Below, in pieces: positions 42,122 through 50,693 of a DNA stretch of 64,000 bases (position 1 is the first letter of the stretch; the number at the start of each line of letters is the position of its first letter). The notes beneath the pieces were generated by a model, which made no database searches, was not told the origin of the DNA, and saw nothing but the letters and a program-made list of their open reading frames with translations. The position numbers and the translations under genes were made by a program. This DNA comes from Streptomyces olivaceoviridis (GTDB lineage: Bacteria; Actinomycetota; Actinomycetes; Streptomycetales; Streptomycetaceae), in contig NZ_BMUI01000005.1 of NCBI RefSeq assembly GCF_014650115.1, positions 124,001 to 188,000 of the forward strand. The letters are read 5' to 3'.

Positions 42122-42331
42122 ATGCGGACCGTTGTCGATCTCACGCGCTGCCAGGGATACGCACAGTGTGTGTTCCTCGCGCCGGCCGTGTTCGAGCTGC
42201 ACGGCGAGGAAGGCCTTCTTTACGCCACGGCCGTACCCGACGACCAGGAAGAACGCGTGCGCCAAGCCGCGGCGGCCTGCCCGGTCCAGGCCATACTCCT
42301 GGGGGAAGAGGTGAAGAGCGGTGCCCGATGA
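42122..42331 (+). CDS. Ferredoxin, probably [3Fe-4S], second P450 partner
   Basis: A 69-residue ferredoxin with cysteines at 10, 16 and 53 (CQGYAQC and CPVQAI), the same positions as the ferredoxin at 2.4 kb. Tyr13 replaces the His of the first copy at the position opposite the missing fourth cysteine. GGAGG lies 8 nt before the ATG. It overlaps the reductase start by 11 bp, so the pair is translationally coupled. Confidence 0.92.
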   Translation: MRTVVDLTRCQGYAQCVFLAPAVFELHGEEGLLYATAVPDDQEERVRQAAAACPVQAILLGEEVKSGAR

Positions 42332-43676
42332 CCTCAAGGACGGCCGCATCGTCATCGTCGGTGCGTCGCTGGCCGGTCTGCGGGCCGCGGAAGCGCTGCG
42401 CGAGGAAGGATTCACCGGCTCACTGACCGTGGTCGGGGACGAACCCCACGCACCCTACGACCGTCCGCCGCTGTCCAAGCAGGTGCTGCTCGGGCAGGCG
42501 ACGGCGCAGACCACCGAGCTGCCGATGCGCCGGGATCCGGACGCCGAGTGGCGGCTGGGCGTCCGCGCCACGGGCCTGGACCTGCTGGAGAAGCGGGTGC
42601 TGCTGGAAGACGGGGAGTCACTGCCGTACGACCGGGTGTTGATCGCCACCGGAACCCGCGCGCGGCCTTGGCCCCACAAGGAGGAGGCCGCGCTGGAGGG
42701 GGTGTTCACCCTGCGTTCCCGCGAGGACGGCGCGGGGCTGGCCGACCGGCTCGCCGCGAGGCCGGAGCGCGTGCTGGTCATCGGCGGCGGCTTCACGGGC
42801 TCGGAGATCGCCTCGGCCTGCCGGGAGTTGGGGGTGCAGGTCACGGTCACCGAGCGCGGCCCCGCTCCCCTGGTCGGCGCGCTCGGCGGCACCCTGTCGA
42901 AGCTCGCGGCCGTCATGCAGCGCAACCACGGTGTGGACCTGCGCACCGGCGTGACGGTCACCGCCCTGAACGGCAACGGCGCCTTCACGGGTGCGCGGCT
43001 GTCCGACGGCAGCCGGGTCGACGCGGACGTGTGCGTGGCGGCGTTGGGAGCGATCCGCAACGTCGAATGGCTGGCGGAGTCGGGGCTGGCGGCGGGCCCG
43101 CGCGGGATCGCGTGCGACGCCGGATGCCGCGCCTTCAACATGTACGGGATCGTCACCGACGACGTCTTCGTGGCCGGCGACGTCTCCCGCTTCCCCCACC
43201 CGCTGTTCGGCTACCAGATGCTGTCCCTGGAGCACTGGGGCAACGCGGTCGAGCAGGCCGAGGTGGCGGCCCACAACATGGTCAACCCGGGTCCACTGCG
43301 ACGCCCGCACCTGGCGGTCCCGGTCTTCTGGTCGACCCAGTTCGGACTCAACATCAAGTCCGTGGGCGTGCCCACGTACTCCGACCACATCGTCATCGCC
43401 CAAGGCTCCTTGGAGGCGCGCCGTCTCGCCATGGTCTACGGGTACAAGGGCCGGGTCACCGCGGCCGTCACCGTCGACATGGCCAAGTCGCTCGACTACT
43501 ACCGGCACCTGATCGAGTCGGCCGCTCCCTTCCCGCCCCCGCCCGGCGCGGCGGACCGGGCGATCGCGGCCGACGTCACGATCCCCTCCGACGTGCCCGA
43601 TCCGTCGGTGCTGTCCCACGGCCCGACCGTCGCGCTCACCGGTCACCTTCCCGACCGCCGACTGACCGTGGTCTAG
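42321..43676 (+). CDS. FAD-dependent ferredoxin reductase, second
   Basis: A 451-residue reductase, paralogous to that at 1.2-2.4 kb and about 50 residues longer. FAD motif IVIVGASLAGLRAAEALREE, signature DEPHAPYDRPPLSKQ, NAD(P) motif VLVIGGGFTGSEIA and VFVAGDVSRFPHP. The extra length is a C-terminal extension beyond ~residue 395 of loop-rich sequence (PFPPPPGAADRAI). GTG start within the ferredoxin gene. It should drive the P450 directly downstream (31 bp gap). Confidence 0.93.
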   Translation: MPDDLKDGRIVIVGASLAGLRAAEALREEGFTGSLTVVGDEPHAPYDRPPLSKQVLLGQATAQTTELPMRRDPDAEWRLGVRATGLDLLEKRVLLEDGESLPYDRVLIATGTRARPWPHKEEAALEGVFTLRSREDGAGLADRLAARPERVLVIGGGFTGSEIASACRELGVQVTVTERGPAPLVGALGGTLSKLAAVMQRNHGVDLRTGVTVTALNGNGAFTGARLSDGSRVDADVCVAALGAIRNVEWLAESGLAAGPRGIACDAGCRAFNMYGIVTDDVFVAGDVSRFPHPLFGYQMLSLEHWGNAVEQAEVAAHNMVNPGPLRRPHLAVPVFWSTQFGLNIKSVGVPTYSDHIVIAQGSLEARRLAMVYGYKGRVTAAVTVDMAKSLDYYRHLIESAAPFPPPPGAADRAIAADVTIPSDVPDPSVLSHGPTVALTGHLPDRRLTVV

Positions 43677-43707
43677 CCCACGTCCCGCCCCACCCCGAGG
43701 AGCCGCC

Positions 43708-44892
43708 ATGGCCTCCGAGACCCTGCTGGAACGCATCACCGACTACGCCAGCCGCCCTGACCCGTACCCGCTGTACGCGGAACTCCGCGCGGCCGGACCC
43801 GTGGTGCGGCAGGCTGACGGCAGCTACCTGATCGGCACCTACCACGAGGTCGCCGCCCTGCTCCACGACCCGCGGATGAGTGTCGATCCCCGTACCCGCG
43901 GCGGGGAGGCCCAGCAACTGCCGTTCCTGCGGCTCGACGACCCCGAACACCACCGACTGCGCACCCTGGCCATGCGGCCCTTCGGTCCGCCGCACAGCCC
44001 CCACCGCGTCGACGGCATGCGCGGCGAGATCGACCGGATCACCCAGGAACTGCTGGCATCCTTCCGCGCGGGCGAGCAGATCGATCTCGTCGACGACTTC
44101 GCCTACCCGCTGCCCGTCACGGTCATCTGCCGCCTGCTCGGCGTGCCCCGCGAGGACGAGCCCCTCTTCAGGGCCTGGTCCGACGCCCTCGTCGCCGCCG
44201 CCGACGTCAGGGCCGGCGCGGACACCACCGAGACGGACAAGGCCGGTGAACAGGCGAAGATGGAGATGGGCGGCTACTTGGTGAACCTCGCCGAACAGCG
44301 CCGCGGCAAGCCGAGCGACGACATGCTCTCCGCCTTCGTCAACGAGCCCGACCCGGCTCTGCGCCTGACCCGGGAGGAACTCGCGGAAACGGCGGTCCTG
44401 CTGCTCATCGCCGGGCACGAGACCACGGTCAACCTCATCACCAACGGTGTGCTCACCCTGCTGCGCCGGCCCGACCAGCTGGACCTGCTGCGCCGCCAAC
44501 CGGACCTGCTGCCGCGAGCGGTGGAGGAGCTGCTGCGTTACGAGCCTCCGGTCCACATGCGCGAGCGCCTCCCGCGGGCCGACGTCGACGTCGCCGGCAC
44601 CACCCTCCCGGAAGGCGCGTCCGTCGTCCTGGTGCTGGCCTCGGGCAGCCGCGACCCCAAGCGGTTCGTCGAGCCCGACCGGTTCGACCCCACCCGTCCG
44701 GACAACCAGCACTTCGGCTTCGGCAGCGGCATCCACCTCTGCTACGGCGGCCCCCTGGCCCGCATCGAGGCCTATTCCGCGCTCGGCGCCCTGCTCCCCC
44801 ACCTCGGCACCGCCCGGCTGGTCCAGGACCCACCGCCCTACCGCCAGAACGCCATGCTCCGCGGCCCCCGCCACCTGCCCCTCCAGCTCTGA
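43708..44892 (+). CDS. Cytochrome P450 monooxygenase, second
   Basis: A 394-residue soluble P450. I-helix LLLIAGHETTVNLI, K-helix EELLRYEPP, and haem loop FGFGSGIHLCYGG with Cys345. The general form is close to the large CYP107/CYP105-like group of Streptomyces hydroxylases for terpenes, macrolides or xenobiotics. GAGGAG precedes the ATG. It forms a self-contained ferredoxin-reductase-P450 operon with no obvious biosynthetic neighbours, which suggests a catabolic or detoxifying role. Confidence 0.95.
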   Translation: MASETLLERITDYASRPDPYPLYAELRAAGPVVRQADGSYLIGTYHEVAALLHDPRMSVDPRTRGGEAQQLPFLRLDDPEHHRLRTLAMRPFGPPHSPHRVDGMRGEIDRITQELLASFRAGEQIDLVDDFAYPLPVTVICRLLGVPREDEPLFRAWSDALVAAADVRAGADTTETDKAGEQAKMEMGGYLVNLAEQRRGKPSDDMLSAFVNEPDPALRLTREELAETAVLLLIAGHETTVNLITNGVLTLLRRPDQLDLLRRQPDLLPRAVEELLRYEPPVHMRERLPRADVDVAGTTLPEGASVVLVLASGSRDPKRFVEPDRFDPTRPDNQHFGFGSGIHLCYGGPLARIEAYSALGALLPHLGTARLVQDPPPYRQNAMLRGPRHLPLQL

Positions 44893-44993
44893 GGGCCGTA
44901 CGCCGGCACCGCGCACGACAGGGAAGGAGGGACGGGACGGGGCGACGACAGCGCAGTGGCACGTCGGCGTCACGCCCCACGTAACCTTTCCCT

Positions 44994-45950
44994 GTGCCGC
45001 CCTCCCCCCTCCGTCGCGTCGCCGTCCTCGTGCTCGACGGTGCGAAGCCGCTCGACGTCGGCATTCCCGCGCAGGTCTTCACCACCCGCGCGAGCATGCC
45101 GTACGAGGTGCGGGTGTGCGGGGCGGCACCCGGTCTCGTGACCGGCGGCGATGGCCTCGCGTACTACGTCGCCCACGGCCTCGACGCGCTCGCGTGGGCC
45201 GACATCGTCTTCGTGCCCGGCTACCGGTTCCCGGACCGCGACGACCCGCCGCAGGCCGTGCTCGACGCGCTGATCGCCGCCCACGAGCGGGGCGCCCGGC
45301 TCGCCGCCATCTCGACGGGTGCCTTCGCGCTCGCCGCCACGGGCCTGCTCGACGGCAAGCGCGCCACGACGCACTGGCACTACAGCCGGGCACTCGCGGC
45401 CAGGCATCCGTTCGTCCAGGTCGACGAGAACGTGCTGTTCGTCGACGAGGGCAGCGTGCTCACCTCGGCCGGCGCCGCCTCCGGCATCGACCTGTGCCTG
45501 CACATCCTGCGCGGCGACCTCGGAGTGGCCGCGTCCAACCACGCGGCCCGGCGTCTGGTCGCGGCCCCCTACCGCAGCGGCGGCCAGGCCCAGTACGTGC
45601 CGCGCAGCGTCCCCGAGCCGCTCGGCGAGCGGTTCGCCGCGACCCGCGAGTGGGCGCTGCACCGGCTCGGCGAGCCCCTCACCCTCGACGTACTGGCGCG
45701 GCAGGCGGGCGTCTCGCCCCGCACGTTCTCCCGGCGCTTCGTCGAGGAGACCGGCTACACGCCGATGCAGTGGGTGATGCGCGCCCGCATCGACCTGGCC
45801 CGCGAACTGCTTGAGCGCTCGCAGCGCAGCGTCGAACAGATCGCCGCCGACGTCGGGCTCGGCACCGGCGCGAACCTGCGGCTCCACTTCCAGCGCATCC
45901 TCGGCACCACTCCGAGCGAGTACCGGCGCACCTTCACCCGGGGCGAGTAG
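44994..45950 (+). CDS. GlxA-type AraC regulator (DJ-1/PfpI + AraC HTH)
   Basis: A 318-residue regulator. The N-terminal half is a DJ-1/PfpI-like domain (VAVLVLDGAKPLDVGIPAQV, then ISTGAFALAATGLLDGKRAT) in which the usual nucleophile Cys is Ser. The C-terminal half is an AraC double HTH (LDVLARQAGVSPRTFSRRF, EQIAADVGLGTGANLRLHF). The GTG has no ribosome site; TAACCT (44982-44987) ends 6 nt before it, so it may be leaderless. It probably controls the GAPDH gene 112 bp downstream. Confidence 0.92.
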   Translation: MPPSPLRRVAVLVLDGAKPLDVGIPAQVFTTRASMPYEVRVCGAAPGLVTGGDGLAYYVAHGLDALAWADIVFVPGYRFPDRDDPPQAVLDALIAAHERGARLAAISTGAFALAATGLLDGKRATTHWHYSRALAARHPFVQVDENVLFVDEGSVLTSAGAASGIDLCLHILRGDLGVAASNHAARRLVAAPYRSGGQAQYVPRSVPEPLGERFAATREWALHRLGEPLTLDVLARQAGVSPRTFSRRFVEETGYTPMQWVMRARIDLARELLERSQRSVEQIAADVGLGTGANLRLHFQRILGTTPSEYRRTFTRGE

Positions 45951-46062
45951 GCCGCCCGGCACCACGCCGGCTGGCGCGATCCTTGTGGACCATGGCGATC
46001 CCGCCACTGTCGGTGGCGCGGGCCGCGGGCGAGTCTGGTGGCGAAAGGAAGGGACGTCACAC

Positions 46063-47061
46063 ATGACTCGCATCGCCATCAACGGATTCGGCCGCATCGG
46101 ACGCAACGTGCTGCGCGCACTGCTGGAGCGCGACAGCGCCCTGGAGATCGTCGCCGTCAACGATCTGACGGAGCCCGCCGCGCTCGCCCGGCTGCTCGCC
46201 TTCGACAGCACGGCCGGCCGGCTCGGGCGCCCGGTGACCGCCGACGGCAACACCCTCGTCGTCGACGGCCGGCGGATCACGGTGCTGGCCGAGCGTGAAC
46301 CGGCGCGGTTGCCGTGGGCCGAACTCGGTGTCGACATCGTCCTGGAGGCCACCGGCCGCTTCACCTCGGCCAAGGCCGCCGGGGCCCACCTCGACGCCGG
46401 TGCGAAGAAGGTGCTCGTCAGCGCGCCGTCGGACGGCGCCGATGTCACGCTCGCGTTCGGGGTCAACACCGACGCCTACGATCCGGCCGTGCACACGATC
46501 GTCTCGAACGCCTCCTGCACCACCAACGCGCTCGCGCCGCTGGCCGCGGTCCTCGACGAACTCGCCGGTATCGAGCACGGGTTCATGACGACGGTGCACG
46601 CCTACACGCAGGAGCAGAACCTTCAGGACGGCCCGCACCGTGACGCCCGTCGCGCCCGGGCCGCCGGCATCAACATCGTGCCGACCACGACCGGCGCGGC
46701 CAAGGCGATCGGCCTGGTGCTGCCCAACCTCGACGGCAAGCTGTCGGGCGACTCGATCCGCGTACCGGTGCCGGTGGGCTCGATCGTCGAGCTCAACACG
46801 ACCGTCGCCCGCGATGTGACGCGCGACGAGGTGCTGGCGGCGTACCGCGCCGCAGCGGAGGGGCCGCTCGCCGGCATCCTTGAGTACTCCGACGACCCGC
46901 TCGTGTCGTCCGACATCACGGGCAATCCCGCCTCGTCGATCTTCGACTCGGCCCTCACCCGCGTCGAAGGCCGCCACATCAAGGTGGTCGCCTGGTACGA
47001 CAACGAGTGGGGCTTCTCCAACCGCGTGATCGACACGCTGGAGTTCCTCGCCACCGGCTGA
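46063..47061 (+). CDS. gap: Glyceraldehyde-3-phosphate dehydrogenase, accessory copy
   Basis: A 332-residue type I GAPDH. NAD-binding INGFGRIGRNVLRALLE, active site SNASCTTN with Cys152, TTTGAAKAIGLVLP, and C-terminal WYDNEWGFSNR. GAAAGGAAG precedes the ATG. Streptomyces normally encode a housekeeping GAPDH in a gap-pgk-tpi operon; this one stands alone behind an AraC-type regulator, so it is probably an extra isozyme for special conditions, for example resistance to a GAPDH inhibitor or altered cofactor use. That role is inference. Confidence 0.94.
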   Translation: MTRIAINGFGRIGRNVLRALLERDSALEIVAVNDLTEPAALARLLAFDSTAGRLGRPVTADGNTLVVDGRRITVLAEREPARLPWAELGVDIVLEATGRFTSAKAAGAHLDAGAKKVLVSAPSDGADVTLAFGVNTDAYDPAVHTIVSNASCTTNALAPLAAVLDELAGIEHGFMTTVHAYTQEQNLQDGPHRDARRARAAGINIVPTTTGAAKAIGLVLPNLDGKLSGDSIRVPVPVGSIVELNTTVARDVTRDEVLAAYRAAAEGPLAGILEYSDDPLVSSDITGNPASSIFDSALTRVEGRHIKVVAWYDNEWGFSNRVIDTLEFLATG

Positions 47062-47178
47062 TACTCCAGCACGGTGCGTCAGGGGGATGTGCCGGTCTTC
47101 GACCAGTGCCGGACCGGTGTGTACGGCGCCCGGACCGGACCGGCACCTCCCCGCCTGCGCGATCGGCTCGACCTGGGG

Positions 47179-47245
47179 CTGTCGGTCCGCTGTCGGCGGC
47201 GTGTCGGCCAGGTGTCGGCAGCGTCTGAAACCTTGCCGGTATTCC
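47179..47245 (+). promoter_or_regulatory. Four 11-bp-spaced direct repeats and -10 before FAD monooxygenase
   Basis: TGTCGG recurs at 47180, 47191, 47202 and 47213, exactly 11 bp apart. The four units are CTGTCGGTCCG, CTGTCGGCGGC, GTGTCGGCCAG and GTGTCGGCAGC: the first seven bases are conserved and the tails vary. A -10-like TATTCC lies at 47240-47245, so the last repeats occupy the -35 region. This is the geometry of SARP or PhoP/OmpR-family binding sites. A terminator-like inverted repeat for GAPDH (arms 47089-47097 and 47138-47146) lies just upstream. Confidence 0.6.
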
Positions 47246-47290
47246 TGCCGGGTGACCGTCCGGCGGGCACGCGGAAGGCAAGGAACCACC

Positions 47291-48424
47291 ATGACCACTG
47301 ATGTCACGATCATCGGCGCCGGGCTCGCCGGACTGACCCTCGCCCGTGTCCTCCACGTCCACGGCATCCCGGCCACGGTGTACGAGGCGGAGACCTCACC
47401 GCTGGCCCGCGCGCAGGGCGGGATACTCGACATCCACGACCACAACGGCCAACTGGCTTTGCAGGCGGCCGGTCTGACCGACGAGTTCCGCAGCCTCGTC
47501 CTGGAGGGCCGCCAGGCGACACGGATCCTCGACCGGGACGGGACCGTCCTGTTCGAAGAGGCCGACGACGGCACGGGGGGCCGGCCCGAGGTGCAGCGCG
47601 GTGAGCTGCGACGGATCCTGCTCGACTCGCTCCCGGCCGGCACCGTCCGGTGGGGGCGCAAGGTCAGCGGCGTCCGTCCTCTCGGCGGGGGGCGCCACGA
47701 GGTCGCCCTCGCCGACGGCACCGTGGTCGTCACCAGCCTGCTGGTCGGCGCGGACGGCGCGTGGTCACGCATCCGGCCGCTGCTCTCCGACGCGGTGCCC
47801 GAGTACACCGGCAGGTCGTTCGTCGAGACCTGCCTGTTCGACAGCGACACCCGACACCCTGCCGCCTCGAAGGCGGTCGGCGGCGGGTCGCTGTTCGCGC
47901 TCGCCCCGGGAAAGGGCATCCAGGCCCACCGGGAGAAGGGCGACACCCTGCACACCTATGTGGCGCTCACCGAGTCGCAGGACTGGTTCGCCGCCATCGA
48001 TTTCACCGATGCCGCCGCTGCCGCCGCACGCATCGCGCGGGAGTTCGACGGGTGGGCACCGGAGCTCACCGCACTGATCACCGACAGTGACACCCCGCTG
48101 GTGCCCCGCCCCCTGTACGCCCTGCCGATCGGGCACCGGTGGGACCGGGTGCCAGGGGTGACCCTGCTCGGCGACGCCGCCCACCTCGCCGCTCCCAACG
48201 GCGAAGGCGCCAACCTGGCCCTGTACGACGGCGCCGAACTCGGCAAGGCCCTCGCCGCACACCCCGGCGACACAGAAGCCGCCTTCGCCGAGTACGAGCG
48301 GGCCATGTTCCCCCGCGGCGCCGAAGCCGCCGCCGAAGGCGCCCAGCTCCACGAGTTGCTCTTCGGCGCCGACACACCCCAGGGCCTGTTCGCCGCGTTC
48401 ACCGCGGATGAGCAGGCCCCGTGA
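47291..48424 (+). CDS. TetX-like FAD-dependent monooxygenase
   Basis: A 377-residue class A flavoprotein monooxygenase. GxGxxG motif IIGAGLAGLTLARVLH, conserved VGADGAWSRIRPLL (the DG motif) and GDAAHLAAPNGEGANLALYD (GD motif). The last is closer to the TetX/tetracycline-destructase-like branch than to polyketide hydroxylases. AAGGA precedes the ATG. It is a single-gene unit, with a hairpin directly after its stop. It may inactivate or modify a phenolic compound or antibiotic; the substrate is unknown. Confidence 0.9.
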   Translation: MTTDVTIIGAGLAGLTLARVLHVHGIPATVYEAETSPLARAQGGILDIHDHNGQLALQAAGLTDEFRSLVLEGRQATRILDRDGTVLFEEADDGTGGRPEVQRGELRRILLDSLPAGTVRWGRKVSGVRPLGGGRHEVALADGTVVVTSLLVGADGAWSRIRPLLSDAVPEYTGRSFVETCLFDSDTRHPAASKAVGGGSLFALAPGKGIQAHREKGDTLHTYVALTESQDWFAAIDFTDAAAAAARIAREFDGWAPELTALITDSDTPLVPRPLYALPIGHRWDRVPGVTLLGDAAHLAAPNGEGANLALYDGAELGKALAAHPGDTEAAFAEYERAMFPRGAEAAAEGAQLHELLFGADTPQGLFAAFTADEQAP

Positions 48425-48451
48425 GCCGCCGGCCGAGGTCACCCCGGCGGC
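48425..48451 (+). terminator. Hairpin directly after FAD monooxygenase
   Basis: GCCGCCGG (48425-48432) pairs with CCGGCGGC (48444-48451) around an 11-nt loop, starting at the base after the stop. The rest of the gap up to 48656 shows no gene. Confidence 0.5.
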
Positions 48452-48656
48452 CGTCGATCCATGTCAGGCCGCGTGGACGTCACGAGCTCCGTGCGAGGGC
48501 GTGGGGCGCGATGCTCGCGGCGAACAGCGGGGTTTCCGGCCGGTTGTGGTCACCGGAGGCGGCTTGCCGTGCGGCTGCGGCCTGCTCGAAGGTGATGCCG
48601 TTCTTCTCGTCGAACTCCTTGCCGTGCCTTCACGTGTGTGCGACGGCCCTGGGTGT

Positions 48657-49544
48657 TCAGGGCGTGAGCATGCGGTCCTGCTCCACCGGGGGTGTGCCGT
48701 CGTACCAGTCCAGGGCCTTGCCGAAGCGGACGAGTTCGCCGTAGAGGGCGGGCTCGACGTGGTCGGCGAGGACCAGGTCGAGCACGGCTTCGGCGGCCCG
48801 CGCCGGTGACTGGGCCCGGCTGTAGTCGCTGAACCAGGGGCGGGAGGTGGCGGTGTCGACCATGCCGGGACACACGGCCGCGATCAGTGTGCCGTCGGCG
48901 AGATCGCCCGCGCGGCGTTCGGCGGCGACGGCGCGGACGGCGGCGACCTGGGCCACCTTCGAGGGGACGTTGAGCCAGATCGGCCAGCCGGCCTCCTGCG
49001 CGGTCCGGTTGTGGATCGCACCGCGCCACGACTCGACGGCGTACTCGACCTGGTCGAGACTCGCGCCGTCGAAGAGGTGGTGCAGCCGGGGATCCAGGTG
49101 ACCGAGGGTGCCCAGGCTGCTGGCGACGACGAGGAGCCGGCCGCCCGGGCGCAGGAGGGGACCGAAGGAGCGCAGGATCGCGTGCGTGGCGGTGTTGGAG
49201 ACGTCGATGAACTCGTCGGCCCGCTCGGCCTGTGACTCCTCGGGCAGCACGCGGGCCACCGCGTTGGAGAGGAGGACGTCGACACCTCCGTACCGGGCCC
49301 GGAGATCCTCGGCGAGGCGGGCGATGGCGTCGGTGTCGGTGACGTCCAGGACGCGGCCCTCGACCCGGGCGCGGGTGCCGGACAGCCGGCCGACCTCGTG
49401 TACGGCGTCCGTCACGCGCCGGTGGCTGCGGCCGGTGAGCAGGACCAGGTCCCGCGAGTCCATGCGGGCCGCCAGTCCTTCGACGAGGGCGCGGCCGAGT
49501 CCTTGGTTGGCGCCCGTGACGAGGGCGATACGGGGAATGTTCAC
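48657..49544 (-). CDS. SDR-fold protein with replaced catalytic Tyr
   Basis: A 295-residue Rossmann protein of the short-chain dehydrogenase family. Cofactor motif ALVTGANQGLGRAL, VDVLLSNAVA, and GGRLLVVASSLG are normal. At the active site the usual YxxxK reads NVPSK, so the Tyr is Asn while the Lys remains, in WLNVPSKVAQVAAVRA. The protein may therefore be a binding protein or use another residue. The GTG start lacks a ribosome site and lies 7 nt after a good -10, suggesting a leaderless mRNA. Confidence 0.85.
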   Translation of the reverse strand: MNIPRIALVTGANQGLGRALVEGLAARMDSRDLVLLTGRSHRRVTDAVHEVGRLSGTRARVEGRVLDVTDTDAIARLAEDLRARYGGVDVLLSNAVARVLPEESQAERADEFIDVSNTATHAILRSFGPLLRPGGRLLVVASSLGTLGHLDPRLHHLFDGASLDQVEYAVESWRGAIHNRTAQEAGWPIWLNVPSKVAQVAAVRAVAAERRAGDLADGTLIAAVCPGMVDTATSRPWFSDYSRAQSPARAAEAVLDLVLADHVEPALYGELVRFGKALDWYDGTPPVEQDRMLTP

Positions 49545-49551
49545 GCATGCC

Positions 49552-49581
49552 ACGCTAGAAAGCGCGCCACCATGAGTCCAA
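49552..49581 (-). promoter_or_regulatory. Promoter of SDR gene, apparently leaderless
   Basis: On the minus strand -35 TTGGAC (49576-49581), 18-bp spacer, -10 TAGCGT (49552-49557), then 7 nt to the GTG at 49544. The TAG of the -10 is also the stop codon of the decayed ssuB-like gene. Confidence 0.6.
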
Positions 49582-50404
49582 CGAAAGTTCGGCACCACTG
49601 GTATGCGTGAACGTCATGGACGGCAGCCGTGCCGCTGCGGGATTCCGGAGCTCTTCGGCATCGGCATCGCCACGCGGCAGGGGGATCGGCAGGTCCAGGG
49701 CCACGGTCCCCGGCCCCTTCGTCAGCACCACGATGCGGGAGCCGAGGAACACCGCCTCGTCCGCCGAGTGCGTCACGAACACCGTGGTCCGCCCGGTCTG
49801 GGCGGTCACCCGGCGGACGTCCTCCTGGAGCCGTTCCCGGGTCAGCGCGTCCAGCGCCGCGCACGGCTCGTCGAGCAGGAAGAGCGGGTTCTCGGCGGCC
49901 GGCGCGCGGGCGATGGCGACCCGCTGCCGCGGGCCGCCGGAGATCTCCCAGGTACCGCCGGTCGACGGTGCCTTCGAGACCCACCCGTGCCGGCAACTCC
50001 GCCCGCCGCTCGGGCCATTGCCTGCGGTTCACCCCGGCGTACCGCAGTGCCAGGCCGATGCTGCCGCGTACGGTATGCCACGGGAACAGCCGAGGCGTCT
50101 GGAACACCACGCCGGCCGACTCGCCCGGCCGCGGCTCGGCACCGGACACCCGCACCGAGCCGTGCGTGGGCTGCTCGAATCCGGCGACCAGCCGCAACAG
50201 CGTGCTCTTGCCGCAGCCGGAGGCACCGACCAGGACCAGGAACTCGCCGGCGGGGACGGTCAGGTCGACCGGCCCGACGGCGGTGACGGTCTCTCCGCCC
50301 CGGCGGTACTGGTGGGTGACGTGGTCGAGGCGCACGGATCCGGCACGCGAGCTGTCCGTCCCGCTGTCCTCGACTGCCGTACGCGGGGCTTCACTTGAGG
50401 ACAT
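49555..50404 (-). pseudogene. Frameshifted ssuB-like ABC ATPase (sulfonate/nitrate/taurine type)
   Basis: Starts MSSSEAPRTAV and carries Walker A VGASGCGKSTLLRL and VVFQTPRLFPWHTV. At about 49948-49954 (after VGLEGTVDRRY) the reading frame shifts; the continuation in another frame gives WEISGGPRQRVAIARA (signature), FLLDEPCAALD (Walker B) and TVFVTHSADEAVFLG (H-loop), ending WWRAF. One small insertion or deletion thus separates two otherwise complete halves. It is either a recent pseudogene or a sequencing error. The ATG overlaps the end of the ssuA-like remnant. Confidence 0.8.
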
Positions 50405-50693
50405 CGGGCAGCCCCTTGAGGTAGAACGCCTTGCGGACGGCGTCCTCGGACGGCGCGGCGTCGATCTGCTGCCGGCCGGCCAGGAACCGGCCGGTGTCGG
50501 TGACGTACGACAGCAGCTTGCCGGGGTTGCCGTCGGTGCCCGGCCAGTCGGCGGAAGCCACCTGCTCCGCGGTGAGGAAGACACCTTGGGCGAGCTGCGC
50601 CCGGGCGTCCGTGGCGGTGGTGCCGAGTTCGGCCGCGACGGCCTTGACCGAGCCGTCGGCGGCGGAGCGTCCCACTCTCTGGACCTGGCCTCT
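50391..50693 (-). pseudogene. C-terminal remnant of sulfonate-type substrate-binding protein
   Basis: About 95 residues match the end of SsuA/TauA-like binding proteins: SVKAVAAELGTTATDARAQL, then GVFLTAEQVASADW, KLLSYVTDTGRFLAGRQQI and the C-terminal DAVRKAFYLKGLPDVLK. The N-terminal two thirds are absent. No inner-membrane permease gene is found nearby, so the transporter as a whole is defunct. Confidence 0.65.
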
